Assembly: GCA_028689025.1 (NCBI GenBank)
Contig: JAQTXA010000002.1
Span: 236,603 to 300,602, forward strand
DNA: 64,000 nt
Direction of reading: 5' to 3'
Source of the DNA: Aliarcobacter sp.
Lineage (GTDB): Bacteria > Campylobacterota > Campylobacteria > Campylobacterales > Arcobacteraceae
Shown one piece after another: positions 9,726-18,780 of this stretch. The translations under genes were made by a program, and so were the position numbers. Below the pieces are notes generated by a model. That model saw nothing but the letters and a program-made list of their open reading frames with translations. It was not told where the DNA came from and ran no database searches. How positions within the stretch are numbered: the stretch's first letter is position 1; each line of letters opens with the position of its first letter.

Positions 9726-10522
9726 TACGCTTCAACCTTTTCAATCTTTACTTGTTTATAAATATAGCCATTAAAAATATCTTCATTAATTTTTGTTTTT
9801 AGAATTGCAATTGTTCCATGTAAGTTTTCATCAATTCTTAATACTCTTTTGATTTTTTCATTTTTTGATATTACAAAAACTTCATTACCATTTGATACCT
9901 TTGCTATATTTGCAAAAGTTTGACTTGTTATTAATTCATCATTTTGTTCATCTACTAATTTGTAAACTAATGTTCCGTTAAATGATTTTAATTCTTCTAG
10001 CTCTTCTAAATCAAAATCTGTACAAGAATTGATTTTTTGCCCTAATTCTTCATTTAGAACAACTAAATTAAAATCTGAATATTTTTTTAATATTGCTAAT
10101 AATTTAACAATATTTTCTACTCTTTCGTGATTTACTAAATCATTTCCAACAATTAATGTTTTAACTTTTGCTTCTTGCGAGTTTTCAAAAGCTTCTTCAA
10201 ACTCTTCTTCCCCTGCACTACTTTCAGCACTAATGTAACCTAAGTCTAAATCCTCTAAAAAGTTTTTAATTTTTTCATCACAATTTGAAGCAAAACTATT
10301 TAATAATAAAGCACTAATTCCCTCTTCACTTCCAACTTCGTATTTTATTAGTTGAGAATAAAATGGTTTTAAATTAAAATTATCAATTGGATGCATATAA
10401 ATAAATTTTGCACTATTAGTTTCAACAGCTTTTATAATTGAATCTTTAAGGTCTTTCTCTTCAACAAAAGTTCCAAAAGAGATAATAAAATCGCTTTTTA
10501 AAATTAGCTCTATTTTATTCAT
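9725..10522 (-). CDS. NuoF-position protein of Campylobacterota complex I (Cj1574c/HP1265-like)
   Basis: This 265-residue soluble protein occupies the place of nuoF but has none of the NuoF features: no glycine-rich FMN/NADH-binding loops and no cysteine cluster motif. Only two cysteines are obvious. In Campylobacter and Helicobacter the equivalent genes (Cj1574c, HP1265) are thought to let complex I accept electrons from flavodoxin rather than NADH; I assign this by position and general character. I chose the ATG at 10522 (MNKIELILK), which overlaps the upstream stop by 8 bp, over a TTG 15 bp earlier. The nuoG start overlaps its stop. Confidence 0.8.
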   Translation of the reverse strand: MNKIELILKSDFIISFGTFVEEKDLKDSIIKAVETNSAKFIYMHPIDNFNLKPFYSQLIKYEVGSEEGISALLLNSFASNCDEKIKNFLEDLDLGYISAESSAGEEEFEEAFENSQEAKVKTLIVGNDLVNHERVENIVKLLAILKKYSDFNLVVLNEELGQKINSCTDFDLEELEELKSFNGTLVYKLVDEQNDELITSQTFANIAKVSNGNEVFVISKNEKIKRVLRIDENLHGTIAILKTKINEDIFNGYIYKQVKIEKVEA

Positions 10523-10817
10523 CTTTTGCACTTTCAACAGCTACAGCTTTTCTCTCATCATCCTGATGTTCTCTCTCCGCTGGTTCTGGTTTTACTTTTT
10601 TTACAACTAATGTCCAATCAACTTCATTAAACTTAATTGAGTTCATCAATGTATAACCCGCTTCATAAATTACATCGGCTGATTTTTGGATATTAGAAAA
10701 ATCTCCAATTTCAAACATAATAATTGCTGTCTCTTCAGGAGCAATTTGTTTATCCATTAACTCTAACATTCTAGTGTAGAAGTCATTTTTCAAGTGTCTT
10801 AAATCAAATCTTTTCAT
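10515..10817 (-). CDS. NuoE-position protein of Campylobacterota complex I (Cj1575c/HP1264-like)
   Basis: This 100-residue soluble protein lies where nuoE would be. It lacks the four cysteines of a NuoE [2Fe-2S] cluster and indeed has no cysteine at all. The core (residues 1-75) resembles the short NuoE-substitute of this phylum, and the tail is charged (PEPAEREHQDDERKAVAV). It lies 11 bp after nuoD. Its function is probably structural, or it may help the neighbouring 265-residue protein dock the electron donor; that is inference. Confidence 0.8.
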   Translation of the reverse strand: MKRFDLRHLKNDFYTRMLELMDKQIAPEETAIIMFEIGDFSNIQKSADVIYEAGYTLMNSIKFNEVDWTLVVKKVKPEPAEREHQDDERKAVAVESAKDE

Positions 10818-10828
10818 AACTTCATCCC

Positions 10829-12055
10829 CTATCTATCTATTTCACCAAACACGATGTTTAGGTTACCAATAATTGTAACCACATCGGCTAATTGACATCC
10901 AACTAATAGCTCTTCTAAAATTGCTGTATGTTGAAAACTAGGAGTTCTAAGTTTCATTCTATATGCATAAGGACTTCCATCACTTACTACAAAATAACCT
11001 AATTCACCTTTTGGAGATTCAGTTGCCACATAAACTTCACCAACTGGTGGTCTCATTCCTTGAGTTACTAAAACAAAGTGTTGCATTAAAGAGTAGTTTT
11101 GAGTCATAATTTGCTCTTTTGGAGCTGAGATATAATTTGGAGAATGAGCCATTAATTGAGTATCTGACTCTTCGTACATAGGAACTAATTGTTTTAAAAT
11201 TTTTGAAGATTCTCTCATTTCAGCAATACAGATTTTGTATCTTCCATAAGAGTCACAAGTATACGAAACTGGAACATCAAAATCAAGTTCAGGATAAATA
11301 CCATAAGGCATCTCTTTTCTTAAATCCCATTTGATTCCAGAACCTCGTAAAATAATCCCTGAACATCCCCAATCTTTTGCCATTTCAGGAGTAATAACAC
11401 CAACATTTTCAAGTCTCATTTTCCAGATTCTATTTTCAGTTAAAAGCCCTTCATAAGTCTTTAACTCTGTTTCTAATACATCTAAAAATGATAAACAATC
11501 AGCGGTCCAATTAGCTGGTAAATCTAAAGGAACTCCCCCGATTCTTACAGCACTGTGTGTTAGTCTTGCCCCACAATAGTCCTCAATTAAGTCCATTGCA
11601 TATTCTCTTTCTCTAAAACAGTAAAGGAACATAGACATTGCCCCCACATCAAGAGCATGCGTTGCAAGCCAAAAAAGGTGTGAAGTGATTCTATTTAATT
11701 CTAAAAGCATAGTTCTAATAATTTCAGCTCGTCTTGGAGCTTCAATACCTAAAAGTTGCTCAATTGCTAAGGCATAACCATAGTTATTAGAAGTTGCAGC
11801 GATATAATCCATTCTATCAGTTGTTGGTAAGAATTCATTATAAATCATATTCTCAGCCATTTTTTCCATACCTCTGTGAAGGTATCCAATCATTGGTCTT
11901 GATTTAACAACTTCTTCACCTTGAAGTTCTAAAATAAGTCTTAATTGTCCGTGAGCAGATGGATGTTGTGGACCGAAGTTCACCATCATCGTATTATCAT
12001 CACGCTCAAAGTGAATGTTTTCAAAAAAAGGTTTTAGTCTATTTGGTTGTTGCAT
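10829..12055 (-). CDS. nuoD: NADH-quinone oxidoreductase subunit D (49 kDa)
   Basis: This 408-residue protein is the hydrogenase-like subunit that forms the quinone-binding pocket with NuoB. Motifs are [20 protein letters not shown] near residue 25 (quinone-contacting HPSAHG), [12 protein letters not shown] near 58, and the C-terminal end NIVFGEIDR, which matches the conserved DPVFGExDR type ending. It starts 5 bp after nuoC. Confidence 0.97.
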   Translation of the reverse strand: MQQPNRLKPFFENIHFERDDNTMMVNFGPQHPSAHGQLRLILELQGEEVVKSRPMIGYLHRGMEKMAENMIYNEFLPTTDRMDYIAATSNNYGYALAIEQLLGIEAPRRAEIIRTMLLELNRITSHLFWLATHALDVGAMSMFLYCFREREYAMDLIEDYCGARLTHSAVRIGGVPLDLPANWTADCLSFLDVLETELKTYEGLLTENRIWKMRLENVGVITPEMAKDWGCSGIILRGSGIKWDLRKEMPYGIYPELDFDVPVSYTCDSYGRYKICIAEMRESSKILKQLVPMYEESDTQLMAHSPNYISAPKEQIMTQNYSLMQHFVLVTQGMRPPVGEVYVATESPKGELGYFVVSDGSPYAYRMKLRTPSFQHTAILEELLVGCQLADVVTIIGNLNIVFGEIDR

Positions 12056-12060
12056 ATTTT

Positions 12061-12864
12061 CTACCTTCTTCTTTTTAAAACAACTGATTCTTCAGGTTTT
12101 AGTTTTTTCATAATTTTTGAAGTATTCTCTTCTTGATAAGAAATATTTGTCTCTGGTTCAAACTGAGAAATATCTGTATCAAATGGAACTTCATGCCCAA
12201 GTCTTGCAAATCTTGTAGTATCGTATCTATCAATTGCTGCTGGATCTCTTTGTTCAGGGCCAATTATATCTCTAGCTTCTTTTCCAAATATTTTGTCAAC
12301 TTCATACCAAGAAGCTGCTTCATCACCTTGAAGTGGATATGTTTTTTTAAGTGGGTGGTCATACCAATCATCTGGCATAATAATTCTTTTTAAATTAAAA
12401 TGATTTACTACTTTTACACCTAACATATCGTACATTTCTCGCTCAGACCAGTTTGCAGATTTGAAAATAGAAGTTACAGACTCTATTGCTTCATCTTTTT
12501 GTAAAAAACATTTAACTCTTAATCTTTTATGTTTAGAAATTGATAACATCTCATAAAAAACTTCATATCCATCACGAGCTGCTAAATAATCAATTGCAGA
12601 AAGTTCTATTAACATGTCATATTCAAGTTCATCTTTTAAGAAATTCATAGTTTCAACAATAGCATTTTTATTAATATTTAAAACTAAGTGAGTGTGTTCA
12701 ATATAAGCATCTTTGATTTCTATTACTTTAGAGATTTTTTCAAAATCACTTGAAAAAATTTCATCTGAATTTATTTCAAATCTAGGAACGGTAGGAGAGA
12801 CAAAAAATCTATCTGAAAAGTATGCTTGTTTTTGAACGTTGTCTTTTGGCGTATATTTTCTCAT
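12061..12864 (-). CDS. nuoC: NADH-quinone oxidoreductase subunit C (30 kDa)
   Basis: This 267-residue peripheral-arm subunit scaffolds NuoD. The signature [18 protein letters not shown] followed by [20 protein letters not shown] sits around residues 130-180. The C-terminal 70 residues are a polar extension ending in KRRR. NuoC and NuoD are separate genes, as in other Campylobacterota. The ATG is next to the nuoB stop. Confidence 0.96.
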   Translation of the reverse strand: MRKYTPKDNVQKQAYFSDRFFVSPTVPRFEINSDEIFSSDFEKISKVIEIKDAYIEHTHLVLNINKNAIVETMNFLKDELEYDMLIELSAIDYLAARDGYEVFYEMLSISKHKRLRVKCFLQKDEAIESVTSIFKSANWSEREMYDMLGVKVVNHFNLKRIIMPDDWYDHPLKKTYPLQGDEAASWYEVDKIFGKEARDIIGPEQRDPAAIDRYDTTRFARLGHEVPFDTDISQFEPETNISYQEENTSKIMKKLKPEESVVLKRRR

Positions 12865-13373
12865 TATACTAACCTCTTCTTTTTGTGAGCTCTAAAAATT
12901 GATTCTTTTCTGATTTTTTGTTGTAGTGTCATAAGGGCATATTGTAAAGTTTCAGGTCTTGGTGCACATCCTGGAAGATAAATATCAACTGGAATAATTC
13001 TATCTGCACCTTGAACAGTTGCGTAAGTATTAAACATTCCACCTGTATTTGCACAAGACCCCATTGAAATTACCCATTTTGGATCTGGCATTTGGTCATA
13101 TAATCTTCTCATAAATTCAGCATGTTTTTTTGTAAGAGTTCCAGCAATAATTAAAACATCAGATTGTCTTGGACTTGCTCTAAAAATTGTTCCAAATCTA
13201 TCGAAGTCATATCTTGAAGCTCCCGTTGCCATCATTTCAATAGCACAACATGCTAATCCATAAGTCATTGGCCATAAAGAGTTTGAACGACCGAAATTAA
13301 CTAACTTATCAATTGTTGTTAATTTAACAGCAGCTCCATTATCTTGTAAATAATTTATTTTATGCTGTGCCAT
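12864..13373 (-). CDS. nuoB: NADH-quinone oxidoreductase subunit B, cluster N2
   Basis: This 169-residue subunit holds the terminal [4Fe-4S] cluster N2, which reduces quinone. The tandem cysteines in [14 protein letters not shown] near residue 42, the Cys in [13 protein letters not shown] near 107 and LPGCAPRPE near 135 are all present. The start overlaps the end of nuoA by 19 bp. There is no N-terminal membrane segment. Confidence 0.97.
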   Translation of the reverse strand: MAQHKINYLQDNGAAVKLTTIDKLVNFGRSNSLWPMTYGLACCAIEMMATGASRYDFDRFGTIFRASPRQSDVLIIAGTLTKKHAEFMRRLYDQMPDPKWVISMGSCANTGGMFNTYATVQGADRIIPVDIYLPGCAPRPETLQYALMTLQQKIRKESIFRAHKKKRLV

Positions 13374-13744
13374 TCAAGAGCTCCTTTTTTCCATGCATAT
13401 AAAAATCCAATTGCTAATAAAGTAATAAAAAATATCATCTCCACAAAACCAAACCAACCTAATAATTTAAAGTTAATTGCCCATGGAAACATAAATATAA
13501 TTTCAACATCAAATAAAATAAATAATAATGCTGTTAAATAAAATTGTGTTGATATACTATTTGGTTGTTTTGTAACCTCAGGTCCACACTCATACAGAGT
13601 TGTTTTTAGTTTTTCAGTATCAAGTCTTGCAATTTTTCTACTAATATATCTTGAAAGCCATACTGTTGCACCAAACGCACCAAATGTTACAATAAACATT
13701 ACAAATGCACCAAAATAGGGATGTGCAAATTCCATATGTGTCAT
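13355..13744 (-). CDS. nuoA: NADH-quinone oxidoreductase subunit A
   Basis: This 129-residue membrane subunit of complex I has three helices. The family signature is the cytoplasmic loop [10 protein letters not shown] near residue 51 with its conserved cysteine, followed by [15 protein letters not shown]. It is the first gene of the 14-gene operon. The ATG has a good ribosome binding site (AAAAGGA, 8 bases upstream). Confidence 0.96.
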   Translation of the reverse strand: MTHMEFAHPYFGAFVMFIVTFGAFGATVWLSRYISRKIARLDTEKLKTTLYECGPEVTKQPNSISTQFYLTALLFILFDVEIIFMFPWAINFKLLGWFGFVEMIFFITLLAIGFLYAWKKGALEWHSIK

Positions 13745-13830
13745 TTAATTTATCCTTTTAAAAGCTAAAAAGTTTATTTTAATCTACAAATATAATATCT
13801 AATTTGTGATAAATAGCCACTTATTAATAA
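13745..13830 (-). promoter_or_regulatory. Leader and promoter region of the nuo operon
   Basis: On the minus strand the sequence upstream of nuoA contains an AT-rich -10-like block (TATTATATT, about 13789-13797), then about 45 bases of leader and the AAAAGGA ribosome binding site. No second start or leader peptide is evident. The -10 placement is inferred from sequence only. Confidence 0.5.
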
Positions 13831-13927
13831 TGTACGCAATAATATTGTAACCTTATAAAAATTAGCTTATAGTTTAATCTTTTTCTAAGGATAAGAATGA
13901 AATTGGTACAAAAAGAAACAATAATCT

Positions 13928-13959
13928 AAAGTTGGATTTTTTTAGAAAAATCCAACTTT
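13928..13959. terminator. Hairpin terminator overlapping the end of the AAA ATPase gene
   Basis: A perfect 14-bp stem (13928-13941 with 13946-13959) and a 4-base loop. The stop codon of the minus-strand gene at 13942-13944 lies in the loop and the last four codons form one arm. Runs of T follow on both strands, so it could stop transcription from either side. Confidence 0.7.
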
Positions 13960-15675
13960 TGTTTCACCATCAAATTGACCTTTCTGTTCTTTAGTAATTT
14001 GCTCTTTAAAGTTCTCAACTCTGAATAGTGGTTCATCACTCACGGCTATTTTATAAGCTGTATTTTTAATAACTAATTCTATTTGTCCACCAGTTAATTC
14101 ATGTTTTGCTAACTCTTCAATATCAAAATTTTCTTCTAAAGGTAAATTTGCTGGTATTAATTTTTTCCAAAGTTCGATTCTTTGTGCTTTATTTGGTTTA
14201 ACAAACTCAATTTTGTAGTTAAATCTTCTAGAAAATGCCTTATCCAAATTCTCAAGTAAATTTGTAGTTGCTATTAGAATACCGTCGAATCTTTCGATTT
14301 GTTCAAGAAAAATATTTTGCATTTGATTATGCATTTTGTCACTACTACTTGCACTTCCTGAACTTCTTGCACTTAAGAATTGATCAGCTTCATTTAGAAG
14401 TAAAACTGGTTCTGATTTTGTTTGAGTTCTTAGTTCATAATATTTATCAAAAATACTTCTAACATTTTTTTCACTCTCACCAATGTACATAGATAAAATT
14501 TTTGAACAATCAAAACTTAATACATCTTTTTTAAGAGATTTTGCTAAAGCTAAGGCGGTTAAAGTTTTTCCAGTTCCAGCAACTCCATAAAAAATGATTT
14601 TTGCTTCAATTCCTCTTTTTTTATCTTTAATTCCCCATTGTTTTAGACGATTTATTACATTTTTATCAACTTGTTTTAAAAGTGCATCTAAAGTCTCTTT
14701 TGTTTTTTCATTTAAAATTACATCATCTAAAGATTTTGTTGTTGAGATAAGCTCAAACATATCTTGTTCTTTGATTACTGTATCAAGTTTGATTTTTCCA
14801 ACATTTGCACTTTTTTTAGTTGGATGAGAAATTTTATATAAAACCTCATCTGGAATATAAAAGTTTCTATTAATCCCACCAAATGGAGTTAAAACTTCAT
14901 CATAATCAATTAATGCTTTTGAAACTAATGTTGAACTCTCTTCAAGCAAACTTCTATATTTTATCTTTTCATAATCATCACTTGAGATTAATTCAATCAA
15001 AGAGTTCATATCTCTTAAACTTCCATCTCCACCAGAATATTCCTCTTTTAAAAGGGCTAAAAATAGAGTTTGTTCTTGTTCATTTAAATCATTATCTTTG
15101 AAAAAATCTTCAAGCATAATAGAGTTATTTGTAACTTTTATTCTCTCTTTAATTCTATTTTCTAACAGTATTAATTTTGATTTTAATCTATTTGAACTTG
15201 GACTATTAACATCAAAGTTTTTTCTAACCACATTTAATTGTTGAGCTAAATCTATTCTAAAAAATTGGTCTTGTAAATATTCTAGGTGGTCAGAGTAATT
15301 TTTAATTTCAGGAAGAACAAAATCATTACTTCCATTTTCTAACATTTTTAAATAAGCACTTGAAAGTGAAACACTTGAATTTATAAGCTCTAACTTTGAA
15401 ACTTCACTTAATTTTACTTGGTCAAAAGATACTTGAACTAACCAACCAAACTCTAAAAGAGATTTAATTAAATCAAGTTTTTCTAAATGTTTATAAGTTT
15501 TTAAATCGTAAAACTCTCCTAAAACATCAATAACACCTAAAGTATCTCTTCCATTTACATACTCTTTAGACATATATTGTAAGATTTTTGCCTCTTCAGC
15601 TGAACATTTTAATTGTCCAAAGAAGTTTGTTTTTTCTACATTTTGCGCTTTTATAAAATTAATTACTTCTTTCAT
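13942..15675 (-). CDS. AAA family ATPase
   Basis: This 577-residue protein has a long helical N-terminal region (about 300 residues, with no recognised domain) followed by one AAA module. Visible are Walker A (FYGVAGTGKTLTALALAKSL, near 360), a Walker B-type block PVLLLNEADQFLSAR (near 425) with Asn in place of the usual first Asp, and a sensor/arginine region ATTNLLENLDKAFSRRFNYK. The AAA module resembles COG0464-type remodelling ATPases. The partner and substrate are unknown. The next gene, 15 bp upstream, encodes a small membrane protein and is probably co-transcribed. Confidence 0.8.
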   Translation of the reverse strand: MKEVINFIKAQNVEKTNFFGQLKCSAEEAKILQYMSKEYVNGRDTLGVIDVLGEFYDLKTYKHLEKLDLIKSLLEFGWLVQVSFDQVKLSEVSKLELINSSVSLSSAYLKMLENGSNDFVLPEIKNYSDHLEYLQDQFFRIDLAQQLNVVRKNFDVNSPSSNRLKSKLILLENRIKERIKVTNNSIMLEDFFKDNDLNEQEQTLFLALLKEEYSGGDGSLRDMNSLIELISSDDYEKIKYRSLLEESSTLVSKALIDYDEVLTPFGGINRNFYIPDEVLYKISHPTKKSANVGKIKLDTVIKEQDMFELISTTKSLDDVILNEKTKETLDALLKQVDKNVINRLKQWGIKDKKRGIEAKIIFYGVAGTGKTLTALALAKSLKKDVLSFDCSKILSMYIGESEKNVRSIFDKYYELRTQTKSEPVLLLNEADQFLSARSSGSASSSDKMHNQMQNIFLEQIERFDGILIATTNLLENLDKAFSRRFNYKIEFVKPNKAQRIELWKKLIPANLPLEENFDIEELAKHELTGGQIELVIKNTAYKIAVSDEPLFRVENFKEQITKEQKGQFDGETKVGFF

Positions 15676-15690
15676 TCTTCTTTGCTTATC

Positions 15691-16044
15691 CTACTTATTT
15701 ATTTTTTCTTTTAATTTATTATAAAATTTATCTAACTCTTCTTTTTCTTTAAAAGCTATTTTACTATTGCTATTAATTACTAGATTTAGTTGATTGATTT
15801 CTAAATTTTTTATATCTTCATATTTAAAGATAGTTGAGTTTTCATCAAGATTTACTATAAAACTATTTTTTATTTCTACAAAAGAACCATTACAAAAAGC
15901 CTTGTATGAACCTTTTGAATAAGCATACTCTTCACACTTATTTTTTTGCAAATACTCTTCAATATATGCCAAATTTGAATGGTTATAAACATTCAAAGCT
16001 ATAACCACAAAAGCTATAAATAAAAAAAGTCCAATAAAAATCAT
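15691..16044 (-). CDS. Small membrane-anchored hypothetical protein
   Basis: This 117-residue protein has one N-terminal transmembrane helix (IFIGLFLFIAFVVIALNVY) and a polar, lysine-rich remainder with two cysteines. No family is recognised. It starts the two-gene unit with the AAA ATPase downstream. The mixed sheet pattern of the soluble part (SFIVNLDENSTIFKYEDIKNLEI) resembles a small PH-like or YcxB-like fold, but this is only an impression. Confidence 0.7.
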   Translation of the reverse strand: MIFIGLFLFIAFVVIALNVYNHSNLAYIEEYLQKNKCEEYAYSKGSYKAFCNGSFVEIKNSFIVNLDENSTIFKYEDIKNLEINQLNLVINSNSKIAFKEKEELDKFYNKLKEKINK

Positions 16045-16152
16045 TTAATCTCCCATTAAGGACAATATGATACAGCAATATGACTTAACTACTTATGAAT
16101 AAAAAACTTGCTAGAATTAAGGTGATTTATAAGTAAATAAAAAAGGAATCGT

Positions 16153-16770
16153 ATGCATAAGATAATCTCTTCTTCTTTTGCCCTAGTTACTCTTTGTCTG
16201 TTCGCCATAAGTGGTTGTTCTAATAAAAGTGAATTTATGAAAAGTTCATCTAATGAACTCTCAATTGCAGATGATTGTAGAAATACAAATAAACATTTTG
16301 AAATGGATTGTTATGATTTAATTTCTTACAAAAACTCTTTTGCCCAATTAAGATTAGGTTTAAATGCTCAGTTAAGAGGTAATTTTGAAGAAGCACTTCA
16401 AAGATTAGATATATCAAAACAAAAGGGTAATTTTTATGCAAATGCTCCTTTATCTGATATTTATAAAAGTGGATTTGGTGTTCCAATCAATGATGAATTA
16501 GCAATTAAACTTTTAGAAGAAACAAAAGATATAGACCCAATTGCTGCATATAAATTATATTTTTACTATATAGATAAAAATAAAGTTGAAGATGCCTTTG
16601 AACTTTTAAATTTTGCTGCTTCAAATGATGTAAAATCAGCACAACAAGAACTTTCTAGATTATACAAAAGTGGTGAATATATAGAAAGAGATACTGACAA
16701 ATCTGATTATTGGGATGAACAATATCAAGATAAAACAAATAGCTTTACAAATAAAATTTATGGAATATAA
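16153..16770 (+). CDS. Sel1-like repeat lipoprotein
   Basis: This 205-residue protein has a lipoprotein signal peptide with the lipobox LFAISGC (acylated Cys22). The mature part contains TPR/Sel1-type helical repeats, for example QLRLGLNAQLRGNFEEALQ and ANAPLSDIYKSGFGVPI. Sel1 repeats mediate protein-protein contacts. The stop is followed directly by the ATG of a second, related lipoprotein, and the two probably arose by duplication. A TAGAAT -10-like hexamer lies at 16112-16117. Confidence 0.85.
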   Translation: MHKIISSSFALVTLCLFAISGCSNKSEFMKSSSNELSIADDCRNTNKHFEMDCYDLISYKNSFAQLRLGLNAQLRGNFEEALQRLDISKQKGNFYANAPLSDIYKSGFGVPINDELAIKLLEETKDIDPIAAYKLYFYYIDKNKVEDAFELLNFAASNDVKSAQQELSRLYKSGEYIERDTDKSDYWDEQYQDKTNSFTNKIYGI

Positions 16771-17424
16771 ATGTTAAAAAAAATCATTCTACCAAGCTTA
16801 TCTATTTTCTTATTTACAGCTTGCTCATTAAAAATGCCTGAGTTTTCAATGCCTTCATTCTTATCATTTTCAGATGATAAAGACGCCATTGCTTTAGAAA
16901 AAGCAAATGTTTGTCAAAAAATAGAAGATATTGATAATAAATTATTTTGCTACAAAAAAATTCTAAATGAAAACTCTTATGCCCAACTTAGAATGGGAAC
17001 ATACAGCGTTGAGAAAAAAGATTACAAAAAAGCAGTTGAATATTTTAACCAATCAATTGACAATAAAAATGCCTATGCAAATCTTGCTTTAGCCTTTTTA
17101 TATTATAAAGGTGATGGAGTTGAAAAAGATTTAGATAAATCATTTAAACTTTTACAAGATTCTAGCAATGTAGATCCAATTGCAGCTTATCAACTATCAA
17201 GATTTTATCTTCAAGGTATAAATACACCGGTTGATAACAAAAAAGGTGTTGAGTTAATTGAGTTTGCAGCTTCTAAAAATCTAATTGCAGCACAAAAAAT
17301 GCTTATAAAAATCTACACTGAAGGTCTATTCTCACAAGAAAAAGATATGAAAAAAGTAAAACAGTGGCAAGATGTAATTAAAAAAGATGTAAGAGATACT
17401 AACTTCGAAATTTACAAACTTTAA
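16771..17424 (+). CDS. Sel1-like repeat lipoprotein (paralogue of the preceding gene)
   Basis: This 217-residue lipoprotein has a short signal peptide ending in LFTAC (Cys18). It carries Sel1/TPR motifs: QLRMGTYSVEKKDYKKAVEYF, NLALAFLYYKGDGVEKDLDK and YQLSRFYLQGINTPVDNKKG. It shares with its upstream neighbour the order of repeats and the phrase DPIAAY(K/Q)L. It starts at the base after the upstream stop, so the two genes form an operon. The role is unknown and probably envelope-associated. Confidence 0.85.
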   Translation: MLKKIILPSLSIFLFTACSLKMPEFSMPSFLSFSDDKDAIALEKANVCQKIEDIDNKLFCYKKILNENSYAQLRMGTYSVEKKDYKKAVEYFNQSIDNKNAYANLALAFLYYKGDGVEKDLDKSFKLLQDSSNVDPIAAYQLSRFYLQGINTPVDNKKGVELIEFAASKNLIAAQKMLIKIYTEGLFSQEKDMKKVKQWQDVIKKDVRDTNFEIYKL

Positions 17425-17440
17425 TAGTTAAAATTCAATA

Positions 17441-18019
17441 TTACTTTTTTTCTAAACCATTGAAAAAAAGTTTTATTGTATCTTCTACAATGTTTTTTGT
17501 GTCATATTTTTTCAATAAATAACTCTCAACAAATCCATCTGATAACTTCTTAAAAAGTATTGCTGTATGTTTATAGTCCATATTTGAGTTTGGATATAAA
17601 CCTTTAAATTGTTTAATTAAAAATTCATATATTTCATCAACTATTCCATGATTTGAAATATCTAACTTATGGAAGAAATAAGGGTCATTAGTTAAAGTTT
17701 CATCCCTATTATTATCTATTTGAATAAATATTTCATACTTACAAGATAGATATAACTGCAGATTTTTCATAGGTTCATCTGTTTCATACTCATTTAATTT
17801 ATCCAAAAAACTTTGTAGTTTTAAAATCAGATATTCTAAATATAAATTTTCTTTTGAAATAAAAAGATTATAAATTGTTCCCACAGAAGTTTCAAGCTCA
17901 ATTGCTAGCTGTGAAATCTTAAAATTTTTATAACCACACTTATCAAAATATGAAGCTGAAGCTTTAAGATATAAATCTCTTTTAACTTTGTTTAACTCAT
18001 CATTTATTTTACTTTTCAT
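17441..18019 (-). CDS. TetR/AcrR family transcriptional regulator
   Basis: This 192-residue protein has an N-terminal TetR helix-turn-helix (LYLKASASYFDKCGYKNFKI... ETSVGTIYNLFISKENLY, residues about 16-60). The C-terminal two-thirds is helical and presumably binds a ligand. It is divergent from the 207-residue protein/SulP pair, and a 20-bp palindrome lies in the gap, so it probably controls that pair and itself. The ligand is unknown. Confidence 0.85.
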   Translation of the reverse strand: MKSKINDELNKVKRDLYLKASASYFDKCGYKNFKISQLAIELETSVGTIYNLFISKENLYLEYLILKLQSFLDKLNEYETDEPMKNLQLYLSCKYEIFIQIDNNRDETLTNDPYFFHKLDISNHGIVDEIYEFLIKQFKGLYPNSNMDYKHTAILFKKLSDGFVESYLLKKYDTKNIVEDTIKLFFNGLEKK

Positions 18020-18101
18020 TTACATCCATAATTTTTTTTGAATTATAATTTAATTTATATTAAAAGACTTAATGAACTCAAACTAATATTTTGAACTTAA
18101 T

Positions 18102-18121
18102 TCAATATTAAGTAATATTGA
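18102..18121. promoter_or_regulatory. Palindrome, candidate TetR operator
   Basis: TCAATATT-AAGT-AATATTGA is a perfect 8-bp inverted repeat with a 4-base spacer in the 137-bp divergent gap between the TetR gene and the 207-residue protein gene. Its size and position suit a TetR dimer. Two TGAACT copies stand upstream of it (18074-18100). The assignment is inference. Confidence 0.5.
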
Positions 18122-18156
18122 TTTAAAATCCACCTTATCTAAATATTCGGATTAAA

Positions 18157-18780
18157 ATGAGCGCTAATAATCAACCACAAATATGTATAAAACTTCTAAG
18201 AGATATAAAAACTGATGCCTTACTTATTTATATTAAAACTGTTATTGAAGAACTTCTTGAAAATATAAAAAATGAAAAATATAAAATTGATTTAGGTTAT
18301 GAAGAGTTTAATAAAGAGATTGAAAAAAATATTATAGAACTAAATAAAGAGTTAGATAAAACAATAATAAATGCTTATGAATTAAAATCTTTTATGGCAT
18401 ATCAACAAGCAAGACAAGTAAATCACAAACTTCTTCCCAATGATGGAGCCTTGATATTTTACTATAATACAATAGTAAAACAGATTGAAACCCAATTACT
18501 TGAAGGTGAACTTTGGATTCCGGAACAAATTGTTTTAGCACTTTTGAGTGAATGGTTACTAGAAGAAGAAAAATCAACAATTTTTTATTCTTTTTTAAAT
18601 AATTTTGATTATTTAAAGCTTTTAGGATATTATGAGATTGCTAGAAATAATGAAAAAAATACTAATCTTAAATACAATATAATCAAGATGTATCAGATTT
18701 CATCTTCTATGATAAAAAGACTTAAAAATTCAAAATATAAAATTAATTCTTCGAGAAAATCCAAAATGAGAAAAAAATGA
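18157..18780 (+). CDS. Hypothetical protein upstream of SulP transporter
   Basis: This 207-residue soluble, helix-rich protein has high Lys, Glu and Leu content and a basic tail (SSRKSKMRKK). No known domain is recognised. Its stop overlaps the ATG of the SulP gene by 4 bp (ATGA), so the two are translationally coupled. That coupling suggests it serves the transporter or responds to the same signal, but no function can be read from the sequence. Confidence 0.75.
   Translation: MSANNQPQICIKLLRDIKTDALLIYIKTVIEELLENIKNEKYKIDLGYEEFNKEIEKNIIELNKELDKTIINAYELKSFMAYQQARQVNHKLLPNDGALIFYYNTIVKQIETQLLEGELWIPEQIVLALLSEWLLEEEKSTIFYSFLNNFDYLKLLGYYEIARNNEKNTNLKYNIIKMYQISSSMIKRLKNSKYKINSSRKSKMRKK

Noticed and set aside
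14360..14410. AAA ATPase Walker B with Asn (NEAD) as loss of activity
   Set aside because: The catalytic Glu is intact, and I recall similar NEAD forms in related ATPases; one substitution does not show inactivation.
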